A DNA stretch of 38,202 bases from the NCBI GenBank assembly GCA_016871535.1, contig VHCZ01000031.1, positions 1 through 38,202 on the forward strand, given 5' to 3'. The stretch comes from Verrucomicrobiota bacterium. GTDB lineage: Bacteria > Verrucomicrobiota > Verrucomicrobiia > Limisphaerales > SIBE01. Below, in pieces: positions 1 to 8,237 of this stretch. A program made the position numbers and the translations under genes. The number at the start of each line of letters is the position of its first letter. The stretch's first letter is position 1. The notes under the pieces are model-generated. The model was not told the origin of the DNA and ran no database searches. It saw only the letters and a program-made list of their open reading frames with translations.

Positions 1-7
1 GAGAGGA

Positions 8-640
8 TTAATTCCTTGCACAACGGTCCTTTCGATCTTGGAGCGCTGCCAACAGGAGTGCCGCCGATCGGTGACTCCACATAAACGGAAGCGTCACATA
101 ACACAATTTATGTGCTTCGGCACATAAGTTGTGGGCGAAGATGGCGGCGGCGGCACGGTCGGCGATTACGTCGGCGAAGACTTCGCGGGGATGAACTTGG
201 CTGCGGTCGAGCAGGCCAACGGTGACGATACGTTTTTCGATGACTTCGTTTGCGCCGTTGAGGGAGATGCAGACAAAATGCTCTTGCTGCTTGCCGGCAA
301 TCTGTTGAATCACGTCGAGAGCGAGAATGTCTTCCGTGCCGGTAATCTTAACGGCGTCGCCTTTGGCGAAGCGGCGGGCGATTTCAAAGGCGGCGAGTAG
401 CTGATAGCTCTTGGCTTCGCCCATGCCGTGAATCGCCGTCAGGTCGGATTCGGCAAGCTGGCCTTTCTTGTCCGCCAAGATGCGGGAAATCTTCTGCGAC
501 ATGGCGCGGACATCGTGACCTTTGATGCCGCGACCAAGAATCACCTGAACCAGTTCTTCGTTTGTCAGCGCAGTTGCGCCTTTGAGCCGCAGCTTTTCGC
601 GTGGCCGGTCTTGCTCCGCTAGTTCCTGCATCGTCTTCAT
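8..640 (-). CDS. radC: RadC-like protein, JAB/MPN domain truncated
   Basis: RadC/UPF0758-family protein of 210 aa. The N-terminal helix-hairpin-helix part (about residues 1-90, with RPREKLRLKG and IHGMGEAKSYQLLAAFE) and the start of the JAB/MPN metal-binding domain (HPREVFADVI...AAAAIFAHN) are recognisable. Family members continue from HN with H-P-S-G and a downstream S-x2-D that complete the JAMM zinc site. Here the sequence changes right after HN to unrelated residues (LCAEAHKLCYV) and stops about 40 codons later, so the zinc site is incomplete. The break falls on a palindrome (93-126), which suggests a rearrangement or insertion junction. The ATG overlaps the hsdM stop (ATGA), so the gene is the last member of the type I restriction operon. 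RadC-like genes near mobile DNA and defence loci are common, but the family's biochemical role is unsettled. Probably inactive as a JAMM enzyme. Confidence 0.8.
   Translation of the reverse strand: MKTMQELAEQDRPREKLRLKGATALTNEELVQVILGRGIKGHDVRAMSQKISRILADKKGQLAESDLTAIHGMGEAKSYQLLAAFEIARRFAKGDAVKITGTEDILALDVIQQIAGKQQEHFVCISLNGANEVIEKRIVTVGLLDRSQVHPREVFADVIADRAAAAIFAHNLCAEAHKLCYVTLPFMWSHRSAALLLAALQDRKDRCARN
93..126. repeat. Palindrome at the radC break point
   Basis: Inverted repeat with arms CACATAA/TTATGTG, inside a slightly longer match CAAtTTATGTGC-TTCG-GCACATAAgTTG. Further CACATAA copies lie just outside at about 79-86. The arms begin exactly where the RadC homology stops. It could be a mobile-element end or recombination site; no recombinase gene is in view, so this is inference. 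Confidence 0.5.
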
Positions 641-2232
641 TGCTTTAACGCGGCTAGACCGGTAGCGATTTCGGTTTGGGCGTCCTCGATGATCTTCATC
701 AACTCGCCGGGCGTGCGCTTGTCGGAAAGATCGGGTGCGTTCTGGTTCGTGGCTTTGAGGTCGTAGTTCTTGGCGCGGATTTCTTCAATGGTGACGTACC
801 AGCTTCGTTCGCTGATTCTGCCGGGATCGTCGGGTGGCAACGCGAGGCGCTGGAAGAAGTCGGCGAAATCGTCGAAGAGCATCGGGTTGCTCTTGTTGAC
901 CTTGCGCGGCTTGAACGCGGGCGTCAGCGTCATGTCGTAATACCAGACGCGCTTCGTCTCCTCGCCTTTGGTGAAGAACAGCAAGTCGGTCTTCACGCCC
1001 GCGCCGGCATTGACGAAAACGCCTTGTGGCAGGCTGATGATGCACCAGAGATTGCATTCATCCAGCAGCTTCCGCTTGGTCTGCTTGTAGGCTGCCGTCT
1101 TGGTGTGGAACAGCACGCCTTCATCAATCACCATCCCGCATGTTCCGCCCTCGGCCAGCGCGTTGATGATGTGCTGGAGGAAAAGAATCTGCGCCTTGCC
1201 GCACTTGTAGTCGAAATGCTGCTGTGCGTCCTTGCCTTCCTTGCTGCCGAACGGCGGATTCGTGAAGATGTAGTCGAACTGCGCCGGCGCGCCCGTGAAC
1301 AAATCCCCATACGTCTCCGCCCGCGTCAGCGTGTTGCCGTGCCAGATGCGCGGCAGGTCAACGCCGTGCAACACCATGTTCGCCAGCGCAATCGGGATCG
1401 CTTCCGCCGCGTCCTCCCGCGCCCACAACGTCTCCGTCTTCAACTCCTGAATCTGCGTCGCCGTCGGCTGCTGCGCCATCAGATGCTTGAACGTCTCGAT
1501 CAAAAAGCCGCACGTCCCGGCGCACGGGTCATACACCGACCGCCCCAACTGCGGGTTCACCGTCTTGACGATCACCCGGATCACCTCGCGCGGCGTGAAA
1601 AACTGCCCGCCGTCGTTCTTCTTCTCGCCGAGGCTCGGCAACAGGCTTTCCAGCGCCTGCGACATCGGGAACATGTGCTGTTCGCTGACCTGCGCCTCGC
1701 TCAACGCATGCACCCGGTCCAGCGCGTCCTGCAAGTTCGTCTCGCTGGCCAACACTGTCCGCTCCTTGTTGCGGAAGATTTCGGCGATGACTTTCTGCTT
1801 GTTCGTCGCGTTCCCGTTCTCGCCCAGCTTCTGCAAATGGGAGAAAAGCTCGCCGTTGACGAACTTCAGGTAATCGCCCAGCGTCGAACCGTCGCCCGTC
1901 AACTCCGCGCGCCGCCAGCCGGGCGCGTGCGTGGCCTTCAACTCCGCCGCCGGTTTCTTGTGGTCAAACGGCGCAGCCCAATCTCGCCACCGATACGGCG
2001 CGCAGAGCGACGGCGTGAACGCCGTGCCGAGTGCCGCCGCCTTCTGCGCTTCGGCTTCCTCCATCAAATCGAGGTAACGCAAGAAAAACATCCACGTCAG
2101 TTCCGGCACATACAACCGCGCGCCCTTGGCCTTGTCCCGCCGCAGGATGTTGTTTATGGACTTGACCGCCTTGTCCATGTCCGCTGGCGAGCGGACGACG
2201 ACGAAACCCTTCTTTGTGTTTTTCTTTGCCAC
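637..2232 (-). CDS. hsdM: Type I restriction-modification system, M subunit (N6-adenine methyltransferase)
   Basis: Modification subunit of 531 aa, a usual length. It transfers methyl groups from S-adenosylmethionine to adenine N6 at the site chosen by HsdS, and also forms the core of the restriction complex. Visible motifs are the N-terminal helical HsdM_N region (about 20-150), GGQFFTPREV at about 208-217, SAM motif I as DPCAGTCGF (235-243, a variant of the usual DPACGTGGF) and the catalytic NPPF at 325-328. The start codon is GTG, 5 nt after the hsdS stop, and its TGA overlaps the ATG of the radC-like gene, so it is co-transcribed and probably translationally coupled. Long open frames on the opposite strand are a GC-rich codon-phase artefact. 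Confidence 0.96.
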   Translation of the reverse strand: MAKKNTKKGFVVVRSPADMDKAVKSINNILRRDKAKGARLYVPELTWMFFLRYLDLMEEAEAQKAAALGTAFTPSLCAPYRWRDWAAPFDHKKPAAELKATHAPGWRRAELTGDGSTLGDYLKFVNGELFSHLQKLGENGNATNKQKVIAEIFRNKERTVLASETNLQDALDRVHALSEAQVSEQHMFPMSQALESLLPSLGEKKNDGGQFFTPREVIRVIVKTVNPQLGRSVYDPCAGTCGFLIETFKHLMAQQPTATQIQELKTETLWAREDAAEAIPIALANMVLHGVDLPRIWHGNTLTRAETYGDLFTGAPAQFDYIFTNPPFGSKEGKDAQQHFDYKCGKAQILFLQHIINALAEGGTCGMVIDEGVLFHTKTAAYKQTKRKLLDECNLWCIISLPQGVFVNAGAGVKTDLLFFTKGEETKRVWYYDMTLTPAFKPRKVNKSNPMLFDDFADFFQRLALPPDDPGRISERSWYVTIEEIRAKNYDLKATNQNAPDLSDKRTPGELMKIIEDAQTEIATGLAALKQ

Positions 2233-2237
2233 GGTTG

Positions 2238-2852
2238 TTAGTCCGCTTTGAAGTCGAAATGCTGAAGCATAGTGGCGCGCTCAAGTGCCGTAGCTGCCTC
2301 AAGCTGACGTTCTGCGTGAACTTGAATGCGCTTGATTTGGGCATACCGGCGGGCGACTTCTTTTTGCACTCCATCAGCCCCTTCTTCCGGTAGGGGAAAT
2401 GGAACGTCGAGAATGTGGTGAGGACGAATCGCGGAATAGTTGAGAGCGCCTTGAATGTCCTTTTGGATGCGCTTCGTCAGAATGCCGGAACTGATGAAGC
2501 ACTGGAGAAACCCCGGCAGCACCTTGCTCTGGTCGATGTCGTAGAGAAAGTAGTGCCCGCTGACAATTGCACCGTCGAGTTCCGGCGGGACAATGCCGAA
2601 GCCGCCGAACTTGGCGTCGATTTCCGCCACTAAGAATTGATCCTTCCCGATTAGCTGTTGCTCCTTCGTCTTTATCAACGCACCCTTCATACGGCAGCGA
2701 GGAACAACGCCCTTCCCGTGCAGTTTCACGGTCACAAGCTGATACTCTTGGTCGTCCGCGATGGTGAAGAACTTCGGCGCGGGCGTCAGGAACTCACCCA
2801 TTGTTGTCCAACGCCAGCCTGCCGGAAGCGGTGGTTTCGCGGCGGACTTCAC
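2238..2852 (-). CDS. hsdS: Type I restriction system specificity subunit, half-size (one TRD)
   Basis: Restriction endonuclease S subunit, 204 aa, about half the usual 400-450 aa. It has one target recognition domain (about 8-150: LPAGWRWTTMGEFL at the start, a central ..YSAIRPHHILDVPFPLP segment typical of the TRD end) followed by one helical spacer (about 160-200, QKEVARRYAQIKRIQVHAERQLEAA shown here only by position 164-188). There is no second TRD. Half-size S subunits are known to work as dimers that read palindromic split sites. The GTG start overlaps the hsdR stop (GTGA) and hsdM follows 5 nt after its stop, so the operon is tightly packed and no frameshift or remnant of a second TRD is seen. 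Confidence 0.88.
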   Translation of the reverse strand: MKSAAKPPLPAGWRWTTMGEFLTPAPKFFTIADDQEYQLVTVKLHGKGVVPRCRMKGALIKTKEQQLIGKDQFLVAEIDAKFGGFGIVPPELDGAIVSGHYFLYDIDQSKVLPGFLQCFISSGILTKRIQKDIQGALNYSAIRPHHILDVPFPLPEEGADGVQKEVARRYAQIKRIQVHAERQLEAATALERATMLQHFDFKAD

Positions 2853-5260
2853 GCCAACAACCTCACCTTCGTTTCCTGAATCAACGTGTCCGGCTTGACC
2901 GGCAGGCCGGTCAGCGCGTTGAAATCCACGCCCTCGACCTCAAACACTTTCGGCGTCTCCAATTCCTCGATGCCGTTCTTCTCGAATTGCCGGGCCATGT
3001 TGACCAGCACGGCGCTCGTGCGGTCGGGGAAATCTTTCAGCCATTGCTTGTTCTTGTAGGAGAATGCGGCGGCGCGTTCGGGGCGCGATTTGGGCGGCAG
3101 GCCGTAGCCAAGTTCCGACAGCACGTCGAACAGGTCGCACTCCTGTTCGTTTTCCAGTTCGCGCACCAGTCGCACCGCCGCTTCGCCGCCGGGCAGGCCG
3201 CGCAACAGGCCGTGCCGCCGGTCGGGAGCGACCCACACTGAGCGGAGCGCATCCACGCTCGGCGCTTCCTCGACCAGCCGGGCGGCGAGCCGTTGCTTGT
3301 ATTCTTCGTACGGCACGAGCACATCTTTGCCGTCTTCCTGGCAGAGGATGGAACGGCCTTTCGATTCGCCCACGCCATCAATCTTCACGGCGAATTGGCC
3401 GCCGGGAACGCGGATGATTTTCGTTTCCGTCGGCGGCTTGCCGGTGCCTTCGGTGCCGGTCTCCGCGCCGCCGACTTCGCCGCCGCCGCTATCGTCACCG
3501 GGCGGTTGCGTGGGCTTGTAACGGCTGGTGAATTCCTCGCCGAACAGGCGCGTGCAGTTGGTGTAGTCGTAGAGGCGGAACATGGCTTTCGAGCCGCGCG
3601 GTTCGCCTGTGCGCGTGCCGCGTCCGACCATCTGGTAGAAGCTGATCGGCGATTCGAGGTAGCGGAAGAACACGACGTTGTCCAAGTTCGGGATGTCCAC
3701 GCCGGTCGAGAGCAGGTCAACGGTAGTGGCGATGAAATGGGAGTTTTTCGACCCGCGAAACTCCGGGATCAAGTCGCTGGCGGGCGGGCGCAGGTCGGGG
3801 TTGCCGGTGCATTGGAAGGCGTACCATTCCTTCGGCGTGCGCCGCACCTTCTGACACCACGCGGCGTAGAGGTTGTTCAGCGCAATCATGATCTGGTTGG
3901 CGTGATGATCGCGGGTGCAGAAGATGACGGTCTTCTGGTGCGGGCCGCCGGTCTCCAAGAGGAACTGGAACAGGTCTTCGGACATCGCCTTGACCCGGTC
4001 GTCGAGCATCAACTTGGCGTCGTAATCGCCGGCGGTGTACTTATCCTCGATCTCGCCCGGCTTGAGCTTGCGCCCGGTGAAGGCGTCCACGGCGGAACGC
4101 TCGACGATGTCTTCGCGGGTGATTTCCGTTTTGTCGAGGTCCACGGTGCGACGGACGACTTCGCAAGCGGCTAGGTAGCCGTCTTCCTGCCCGTCGCCGA
4201 TCGAGTATTCGTAAACCGGCTGGCCGAAGTATTGGAGGTTGTGGTTGGTGATCTCCTCATCCTTCTTCTTGCCAGCTTCGTCTTTCTTGCCGCCGCCCAC
4301 GACGATGCGCGGCGTGGCAGTCAGGCCGATGTGGATGGCATTGGGATTGTCGCGCAAGATGACGCTCCACTTCCCCCACGCGCTGCGATGGCACTCGTCA
4401 ATGATGATGTGCGAGAAAAAGTCCGGCGGGTAATTGTCCTTCCAGAACTGCGGCACGTCATCTTCGGCCGTGATGTTCAACGTCTGATACGTCGCCACGA
4501 GGATGCGGGCGTTGAGACATGGATTCGCAGTCGAAACTTCTTGGGCGTTGTCGCCGAAGATTGCGTGCATCTTCCCCATGCCTTGAATCCGCAATTCCTC
4601 GCGGTCGCACACGAACAAAGCGCGTGTGAGTTGCCGGCCTTGGGCGAGTTTGTAGAGCAACTGCGAAGCAATGACCGTCTTGCCGGTGCCGGTGGCAAGC
4701 GAGAGCAGAATCTTCTTCTGCCCCGCCGCAATGCGTTCGAGCGTCGCCCGAATCGCCGCGTCTTGGAAATACCATCGCGCCGCTTCGCCCCCCTTGTACG
4801 GCATGAGCAACGGCAACGCATTCGGATTGAGCAGATCAATCCCCTTCAACGCCTGATACCGCTGCCGCAGTTGATCGGGGGTCGGGAAAGACGTGAGTGG
4901 CTGTGCATCGCGGATGTGTTGCGTATCCTCGCCAAACTCGGCGAACAGGTGGCCGTTCGTGGAGAAATGAAACGGAACGTGATGCTTCGCCGCATCCCGC
5001 CGCGCCTGCTGAATGCCGAGTGACGGCAGCTTGTCTTCTGCCTTCGCTTCTAACAAAGCCACAGCGAGCGGAGGCTTGCCGGGGAGAATTGGCAAACAGA
5101 GCAGATAATCGGTGCGACTCGACCGCTTGACCGGCCGCCCATCAATAATGTCCGAGCCACCGGGAGTCTTCTCTTCCCGGACAAGCGCGCCCGTCCACCC
5201 GAGATCGTGCAGGATCGGGTCAATTAACTGGACGCGCGTCAGATGTTCATTCCGAGGCAT
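2849..5260 (-). CDS. hsdR: Type I restriction system, R subunit (nuclease-translocase)
   Basis: Restriction subunit of 803 aa, of the shorter EcoEI-like type. The N-terminal nuclease domain has a PD-(D/E)xK signature (Asp51 in TDYLL and Glu71-Ala-Lys73 in LLEAKAEDK). The superfamily 2 motor follows: Walker A ATGTGKT (189-195), DECH box (288-291), LTATPR at about 313 and motif VI QMVGRGTRTG at about 550. A low-complexity Gly/Glu-rich linker (about 590-620) precedes an EcoEI_R_C-type helical domain. The protein drives ATP-dependent DNA translocation and cleavage of unmodified DNA in complex with HsdM and HsdS. It is first in the hsdR-hsdS-hsdM-radC operon, with ATG at 5258-5260 and a 4-nt overlap with hsdS. 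Confidence 0.96.
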   Translation of the reverse strand: MPRNEHLTRVQLIDPILHDLGWTGALVREEKTPGGSDIIDGRPVKRSSRTDYLLCLPILPGKPPLAVALLEAKAEDKLPSLGIQQARRDAAKHHVPFHFSTNGHLFAEFGEDTQHIRDAQPLTSFPTPDQLRQRYQALKGIDLLNPNALPLLMPYKGGEAARWYFQDAAIRATLERIAAGQKKILLSLATGTGKTVIASQLLYKLAQGRQLTRALFVCDREELRIQGMGKMHAIFGDNAQEVSTANPCLNARILVATYQTLNITAEDDVPQFWKDNYPPDFFSHIIIDECHRSAWGKWSVILRDNPNAIHIGLTATPRIVVGGGKKDEAGKKKDEEITNHNLQYFGQPVYEYSIGDGQEDGYLAACEVVRRTVDLDKTEITREDIVERSAVDAFTGRKLKPGEIEDKYTAGDYDAKLMLDDRVKAMSEDLFQFLLETGGPHQKTVIFCTRDHHANQIMIALNNLYAAWCQKVRRTPKEWYAFQCTGNPDLRPPASDLIPEFRGSKNSHFIATTVDLLSTGVDIPNLDNVVFFRYLESPISFYQMVGRGTRTGEPRGSKAMFRLYDYTNCTRLFGEEFTSRYKPTQPPGDDSGGGEVGGAETGTEGTGKPPTETKIIRVPGGQFAVKIDGVGESKGRSILCQEDGKDVLVPYEEYKQRLAARLVEEAPSVDALRSVWVAPDRRHGLLRGLPGGEAAVRLVRELENEQECDLFDVLSELGYGLPPKSRPERAAAFSYKNKQWLKDFPDRTSAVLVNMARQFEKNGIEELETPKVFEVEGVDFNALTGLPVKPDTLIQETKVRLLA

Positions 5261-5888
5261 GGGCTATGTTCGCTCGCGCGCGAATCAGCCCTGTCGGATG
5301 GCTTGTCCTTACGAAGGGACGCCGTGCCTGAAACAGAAGGGGCGTGACCTAGTCACGCTCTCTCTCAGGCACGGGCGTGCCCTTCAAAGAACGCTTTCGG
5401 ACACGCCCGAGTGGGCGTGTCTTCCAGCGCCGTCTTTGAAGTCAAAATTTGCCCGTTTTGAGAGAGACAGCAGCCGAAGCTACGCGAAATGATTTTGTAA
5501 AAAGTTTTCTGGTCGTTTTGTTTTTCCGAACGAAGCGAGAATAGCCAAGCAAGCCGAGGATGCAAAGCGGGGAGTTGCGCGGCCTCACACGGCGCACCTC
5601 ATCCGGCCTGGGGTCACCTTCTCCCCATCCGATGCGGAGAAGGAAATCGAGGCGGAGAGGGAGAAGCGGTCGCATGATTGGCGTGGTTCGTCGAAGGGTT
5701 TGAGATAAACGACCGGCTCCTGGCGCCGTTCAAACGCCAGTTCGGGAGTGATGGCGGTGCTGCCCACGGGAAAGATCGGTAATCCTAAAAACCGCAGATG
5801 AACGCGGATAAACGCAGACTAGCCTCCGGTCGCCGCGAGGCAAGGATGGCTCGCAACTTGCCGGCGGGAAAGCCGGCGATACGGAAAG
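5261..5888. other. Intergenic stretch with palindromes, no gene recognised
   Basis: This 628-bp gap lies between the hsdR start and the end of exbD. It holds a nested palindrome at 5385-5445 (outer arms CTTCAAAGA/TCTTTGAAG, inner arms GACACGCCC/GGGCGTGTC), an AT-richer stretch at about 5487-5530 that may hold the hsd promoter, a dispersed-repeat-like ACCGCAGATGAACGCGGAT segment at about 5790, and a GCCGGC hairpin just downstream of exbD (about 5861-5880, no T tract). Short open frames here match nothing I recognise. Confidence 0.6.
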
Positions 5889-6311
5889 CTACCGCTTGTC
5901 CGGTGGAGGAGGAGAGATGGCGAACGACACTTTTTGAATCCCGGCTTTGCGGACCAGGTCCAGCACGTAAATGATCGATCCGTGCGTGGCGTCTTTATCG
6001 CCGCTGATATAGACGGGGATGTTCGTGTTGGCGAAGAACCGGTTCGTCAGGTAGGTGTGGAGTTCCGCGTAGGTCTTCCTGTTTTTCTCAATGTAAACGT
6101 CGCCCAGTTTGTCCACCGAGATATTGACGATGTCCGGTTTGAAGTCCCGGCTCGCCTGGGTGGCGGTCGGCAAATCCATCTTGATCGATTGCAGCTTGAT
6201 CATGGTGAGGCTCACCATCATGAACGAGGCCAGCAAAAAGAACATGATATCGATCAGCGGAATGATCTCGATCCGGGCCTTTTTGTGGGGATAGGGCGAA
6301 CCAATCTTCAT
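5889..6311 (-). CDS. exbD: ExbD/TolR-family biopolymer transport protein
   Basis: ExbD/TolR-type inner-membrane protein, 140 aa. It has a short cytoplasmic N-terminus, one transmembrane segment with the family pattern IPLIDIMFFLLASFMM (about 18-36, including the conserved Asp of the proton path), and a periplasmic domain ending in a Pro-rich tail. With ExbB it turns the proton gradient into movement of TonB. The chosen start is the ATG at 6309-6311 (MKIGSPYPHK); a longer frame could begin at a TTG at 6332, but the family normally starts only a few residues before the membrane helix. It is the last gene of a tonB-exbB-exbD operon, 102 bp after exbB. Confidence 0.93.
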   Translation of the reverse strand: MKIGSPYPHKKARIEIIPLIDIMFFLLASFMMVSLTMIKLQSIKMDLPTATQASRDFKPDIVNISVDKLGDVYIEKNRKTYAELHTYLTNRFFANTNIPVYISGDKDATHGSIIYVLDLVRKAGIQKVSFAISPPPPDKR

Positions 6312-6413
6312 GGCGAAGTCAGGAGAACGCAACGGGTGTGATCCATCAGACAGTAATTGTCAGTTTGGCGACATACGGGAGCGCACAGACCCTAAAATGA
6401 GAATTGCTGTCCA

Positions 6414-7079
6414 TCAGACCGAGCTTTCGGCGCTGGCTTGCCGGAATTCCTGGGCGTCGAATCCCTTTTGCCTGGCGGCATTGACCATCACTTCGACGTT
6501 CGTGGCCGCGGTCTCGAGCTCGAATTGCAGCCGCGCGGTCTTCTGGCTGAAAAAATTGAACGGGATGAGCGCGAAGATGGCAATGCCCAGGCCGCACGCC
6601 GTCGCGATCAAAGCTTCGCCAATGCCGCCAGTGACTTTTTCCACGGCCAGTTCGGCGCTGCCGATGGACGTGAACGAACCCATAATGCCGGTCACGGTGC
6701 CGAGCAAACCAAGCAGCGGCGCCAGCGTCACGAGCGTGTCCATGACGACGAGAAAACGCCCGGCCTTCTGCAATTCGATTCCTGCGGCGACTTGCAGAGC
6801 GCCCTGCAGCGAGGAATGAAAATGATTCAACCCGTGCCAGATCATCCGGATCACAGGATCCTCCGAGCCGCAGGCCAGCGTCGAGGCTTCGCGGAAATCG
6901 CCGCTTTCCAGCGCGGCGAGGATTTTCTCCAGCCGGTCGGGATCGCGTTTGAGGCTTTCTCGCCACCACCAAATGGCTCGCTCGCCAACGACGGCGACGG
7001 CGACAATCGTCACGACGAGGATCGGCCACATGACCGGACCACCTTTGAGGAAGAGTGAGACAACAATGTTTGCAAGCAT
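6414..7079 (-). CDS. exbB: MotA/TolQ/ExbB-family proton channel protein
   Basis: ExbB/TolQ-type protein of 221 aa. The order is typical: first transmembrane helix (about 16-36, WPILVVTIVAVAVVGERAIW), a cytoplasmic helical loop, then two further helices (about 112-135 APLLGLLGTVTGIMGSF and about 150-175 ALIATACGLGIAIFALIPFNFF). The conserved GLLGTVTGI stretch is clear. It forms the pentameric proton channel around ExbD and energises TonB-dependent outer-membrane transport. It begins 14 bp after the tonB stop, which supports one transcript. Confidence 0.94.
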   Translation of the reverse strand: MLANIVVSLFLKGGPVMWPILVVTIVAVAVVGERAIWWWRESLKRDPDRLEKILAALESGDFREASTLACGSEDPVIRMIWHGLNHFHSSLQGALQVAAGIELQKAGRFLVVMDTLVTLAPLLGLLGTVTGIMGSFTSIGSAELAVEKVTGGIGEALIATACGLGIAIFALIPFNFFSQKTARLQFELETAATNVEVMVNAARQKGFDAQEFRQASAESSV

Positions 7080-7093
7080 AGCGCGTCGGATTC

Positions 7094-7843
7094 TTATCTG
7101 ATTCGATAATGGAACGGAACCAAGTAATGGCGAGTTTCACCCGGAGACCAGCGCCAGTGGTTCTTCACCCAATCGGAAGAGTGAGAATCCAGCAGGGCGT
7201 AACCGGAAGCATCCTTGACCGTGATTGAGGCGGGCGATCCATTTGTGTCCACAATCACATAAAGCATGACGTTGCCTTCGTAGTTCCGGCGAAGCGCAAG
7301 GGACGGGTACGGGGGATCTGGGAAATAACCCTGGGACTTGCCCGCCTGGAATACAGTGGGCTTGGGGGGTGATGGCGGCTTGGGGGGGCTGGGAGGAGGG
7401 GGCGCCGCGAAACGCGCCGGAGCGAAAACGACCGGGCCCTCGACTGGCACGGCAAAACTGACCGCCGCTGGATCGGCTGCCACCACGGTCGCAATCTGCG
7501 GAGTGTCGAAGGTGACTTCCTGGTTGGGGTCCGGCTCTTGAATCTGGGGTTCCGGATTGACTTTCGGAGGCTCGACCGGAGGAGTGAAAACCACCGGAAC
7601 AATGTCCACGGGCACCTCCAGTTGTTTCGGAATGACCGGACGCGTTTTCAGTCCGATTCCACCCACCACGAGGAACAGGAAACAAATCGAATTCAGCCAG
7701 GCCAGTTTGCGGTTCTCGTCCCTCGTGGCTGCCGGGAGGCAAAGCCGCGCCAGATCAGACCGCAGCGTGTAGTCGTGCGACAGCAGCGCATGCCCCTGCT
7801 CCAGCGACGCGGCAGCTTGAGATGAACCGGAGGATGAATTCAT
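7094..7843 (-). CDS. tonB: TonB-family energy transducer
   Basis: TonB-type protein, 249 aa from the ATG at 7841-7843 (a TTG four codons upstream also opens the frame). One N-terminal transmembrane segment (LAWLNSICFLFLVVGGIGL, about 45-63), then a long Pro/Glu-rich periplasmic spacer (PPVEPPKVNPEP..., later PPPPSPPKPPSPPKP) and a C-terminal TonB domain (from about 165: YPSLALRRNYEGNVMLYV..., ending in a basic YRIR). It would carry energy from ExbB/ExbD to outer-membrane receptors; no TonB-dependent receptor lies in the window. The start overlaps the stop of a possible 36-codon leader ORF (ATGA). Confidence 0.9.
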   Translation of the reverse strand: MNSSSGSSQAAASLEQGHALLSHDYTLRSDLARLCLPAATRDENRKLAWLNSICFLFLVVGGIGLKTRPVIPKQLEVPVDIVPVVFTPPVEPPKVNPEPQIQEPDPNQEVTFDTPQIATVVAADPAAVSFAVPVEGPVVFAPARFAAPPPPSPPKPPSPPKPTVFQAGKSQGYFPDPPYPSLALRRNYEGNVMLYVIVDTNGSPASITVKDASGYALLDSHSSDWVKNHWRWSPGETRHYLVPFHYRIR

Positions 7844-7950
7844 TTCGCCGCGCAAATCCGTAAACAGCCGAGGTCGTCCAAGGCGGCCAGAACGCGGCTC
7901 AGCGCTTTGGCGAAAGGCATGCTAACCCAAATGTTGGTCGTCATTGTCAT
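7840..7950 (-). CDS. Possible 36-aa small ORF overlapping the tonB start
   Basis: A 36-codon frame (MTMTTNIWVSMPFAKALSRV..., ending CAAK) whose TGA overlaps the tonB ATG as ATGA, which would allow translational coupling. It may be a leader ORF, the tail of a lost gene, or chance. No clear Shine-Dalgarno site precedes it and I recognise no family. Confidence 0.25.
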   Translation of the reverse strand: MTMTTNIWVSMPFAKALSRVLAALDDLGCLRICAAK

Positions 7951-8237
7951 TCCAGAGGGTCAATCAGGGCGGGTTCCGTGCCTGACTGCTTCTTGCGCGC
8001 CTGTTTAATTCCCGCAAAAGAAGGTCGAGTCAAGTCATTAAAGCCTTTGGTAGAAGCCTAGAGGATGCGGCGTAGCTCTGCGATAATCGGATTCTTCATA
8101 ATTCAAATAACTTTGGCTTCATCTACGCGAATTTGGCTGGCACATGAATTCAAAATTCAAAACGGATCGCCAATTTTGATCATTCCCGTTTGGTCCATTG
8201 GAAACTATTTCGAAATTCGGATTTCGGATTTTCCACT
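7951..8237. other. Intergenic stretch, AT-richer, with A/T repeat motifs
   Basis: No gene recognised. The part from about 8140 to 8235 is AT-rich and carries GAATTC/AAAATTCAAAA and ATTCGGATTTCGGATTT runs. These resemble a dispersed repeat also seen at about 15815-15940 and 31428-31460. The tonB promoter probably lies near the left end of this stretch. Confidence 0.4.

Noticed and set aside
676-2241. Long plus-strand open frame opposite hsdM
   Set aside because: Arg/Leu/Val-rich translation with no motifs; it mirrors the GC-rich codon phase of the real gene, which has clear methyltransferase motifs.
5583-5767. Short minus-strand frame between hsdR and exbD as a gene
   Set aside because: Sixty codons without a recognisable motif or ribosome site, in a repeat-like gap.
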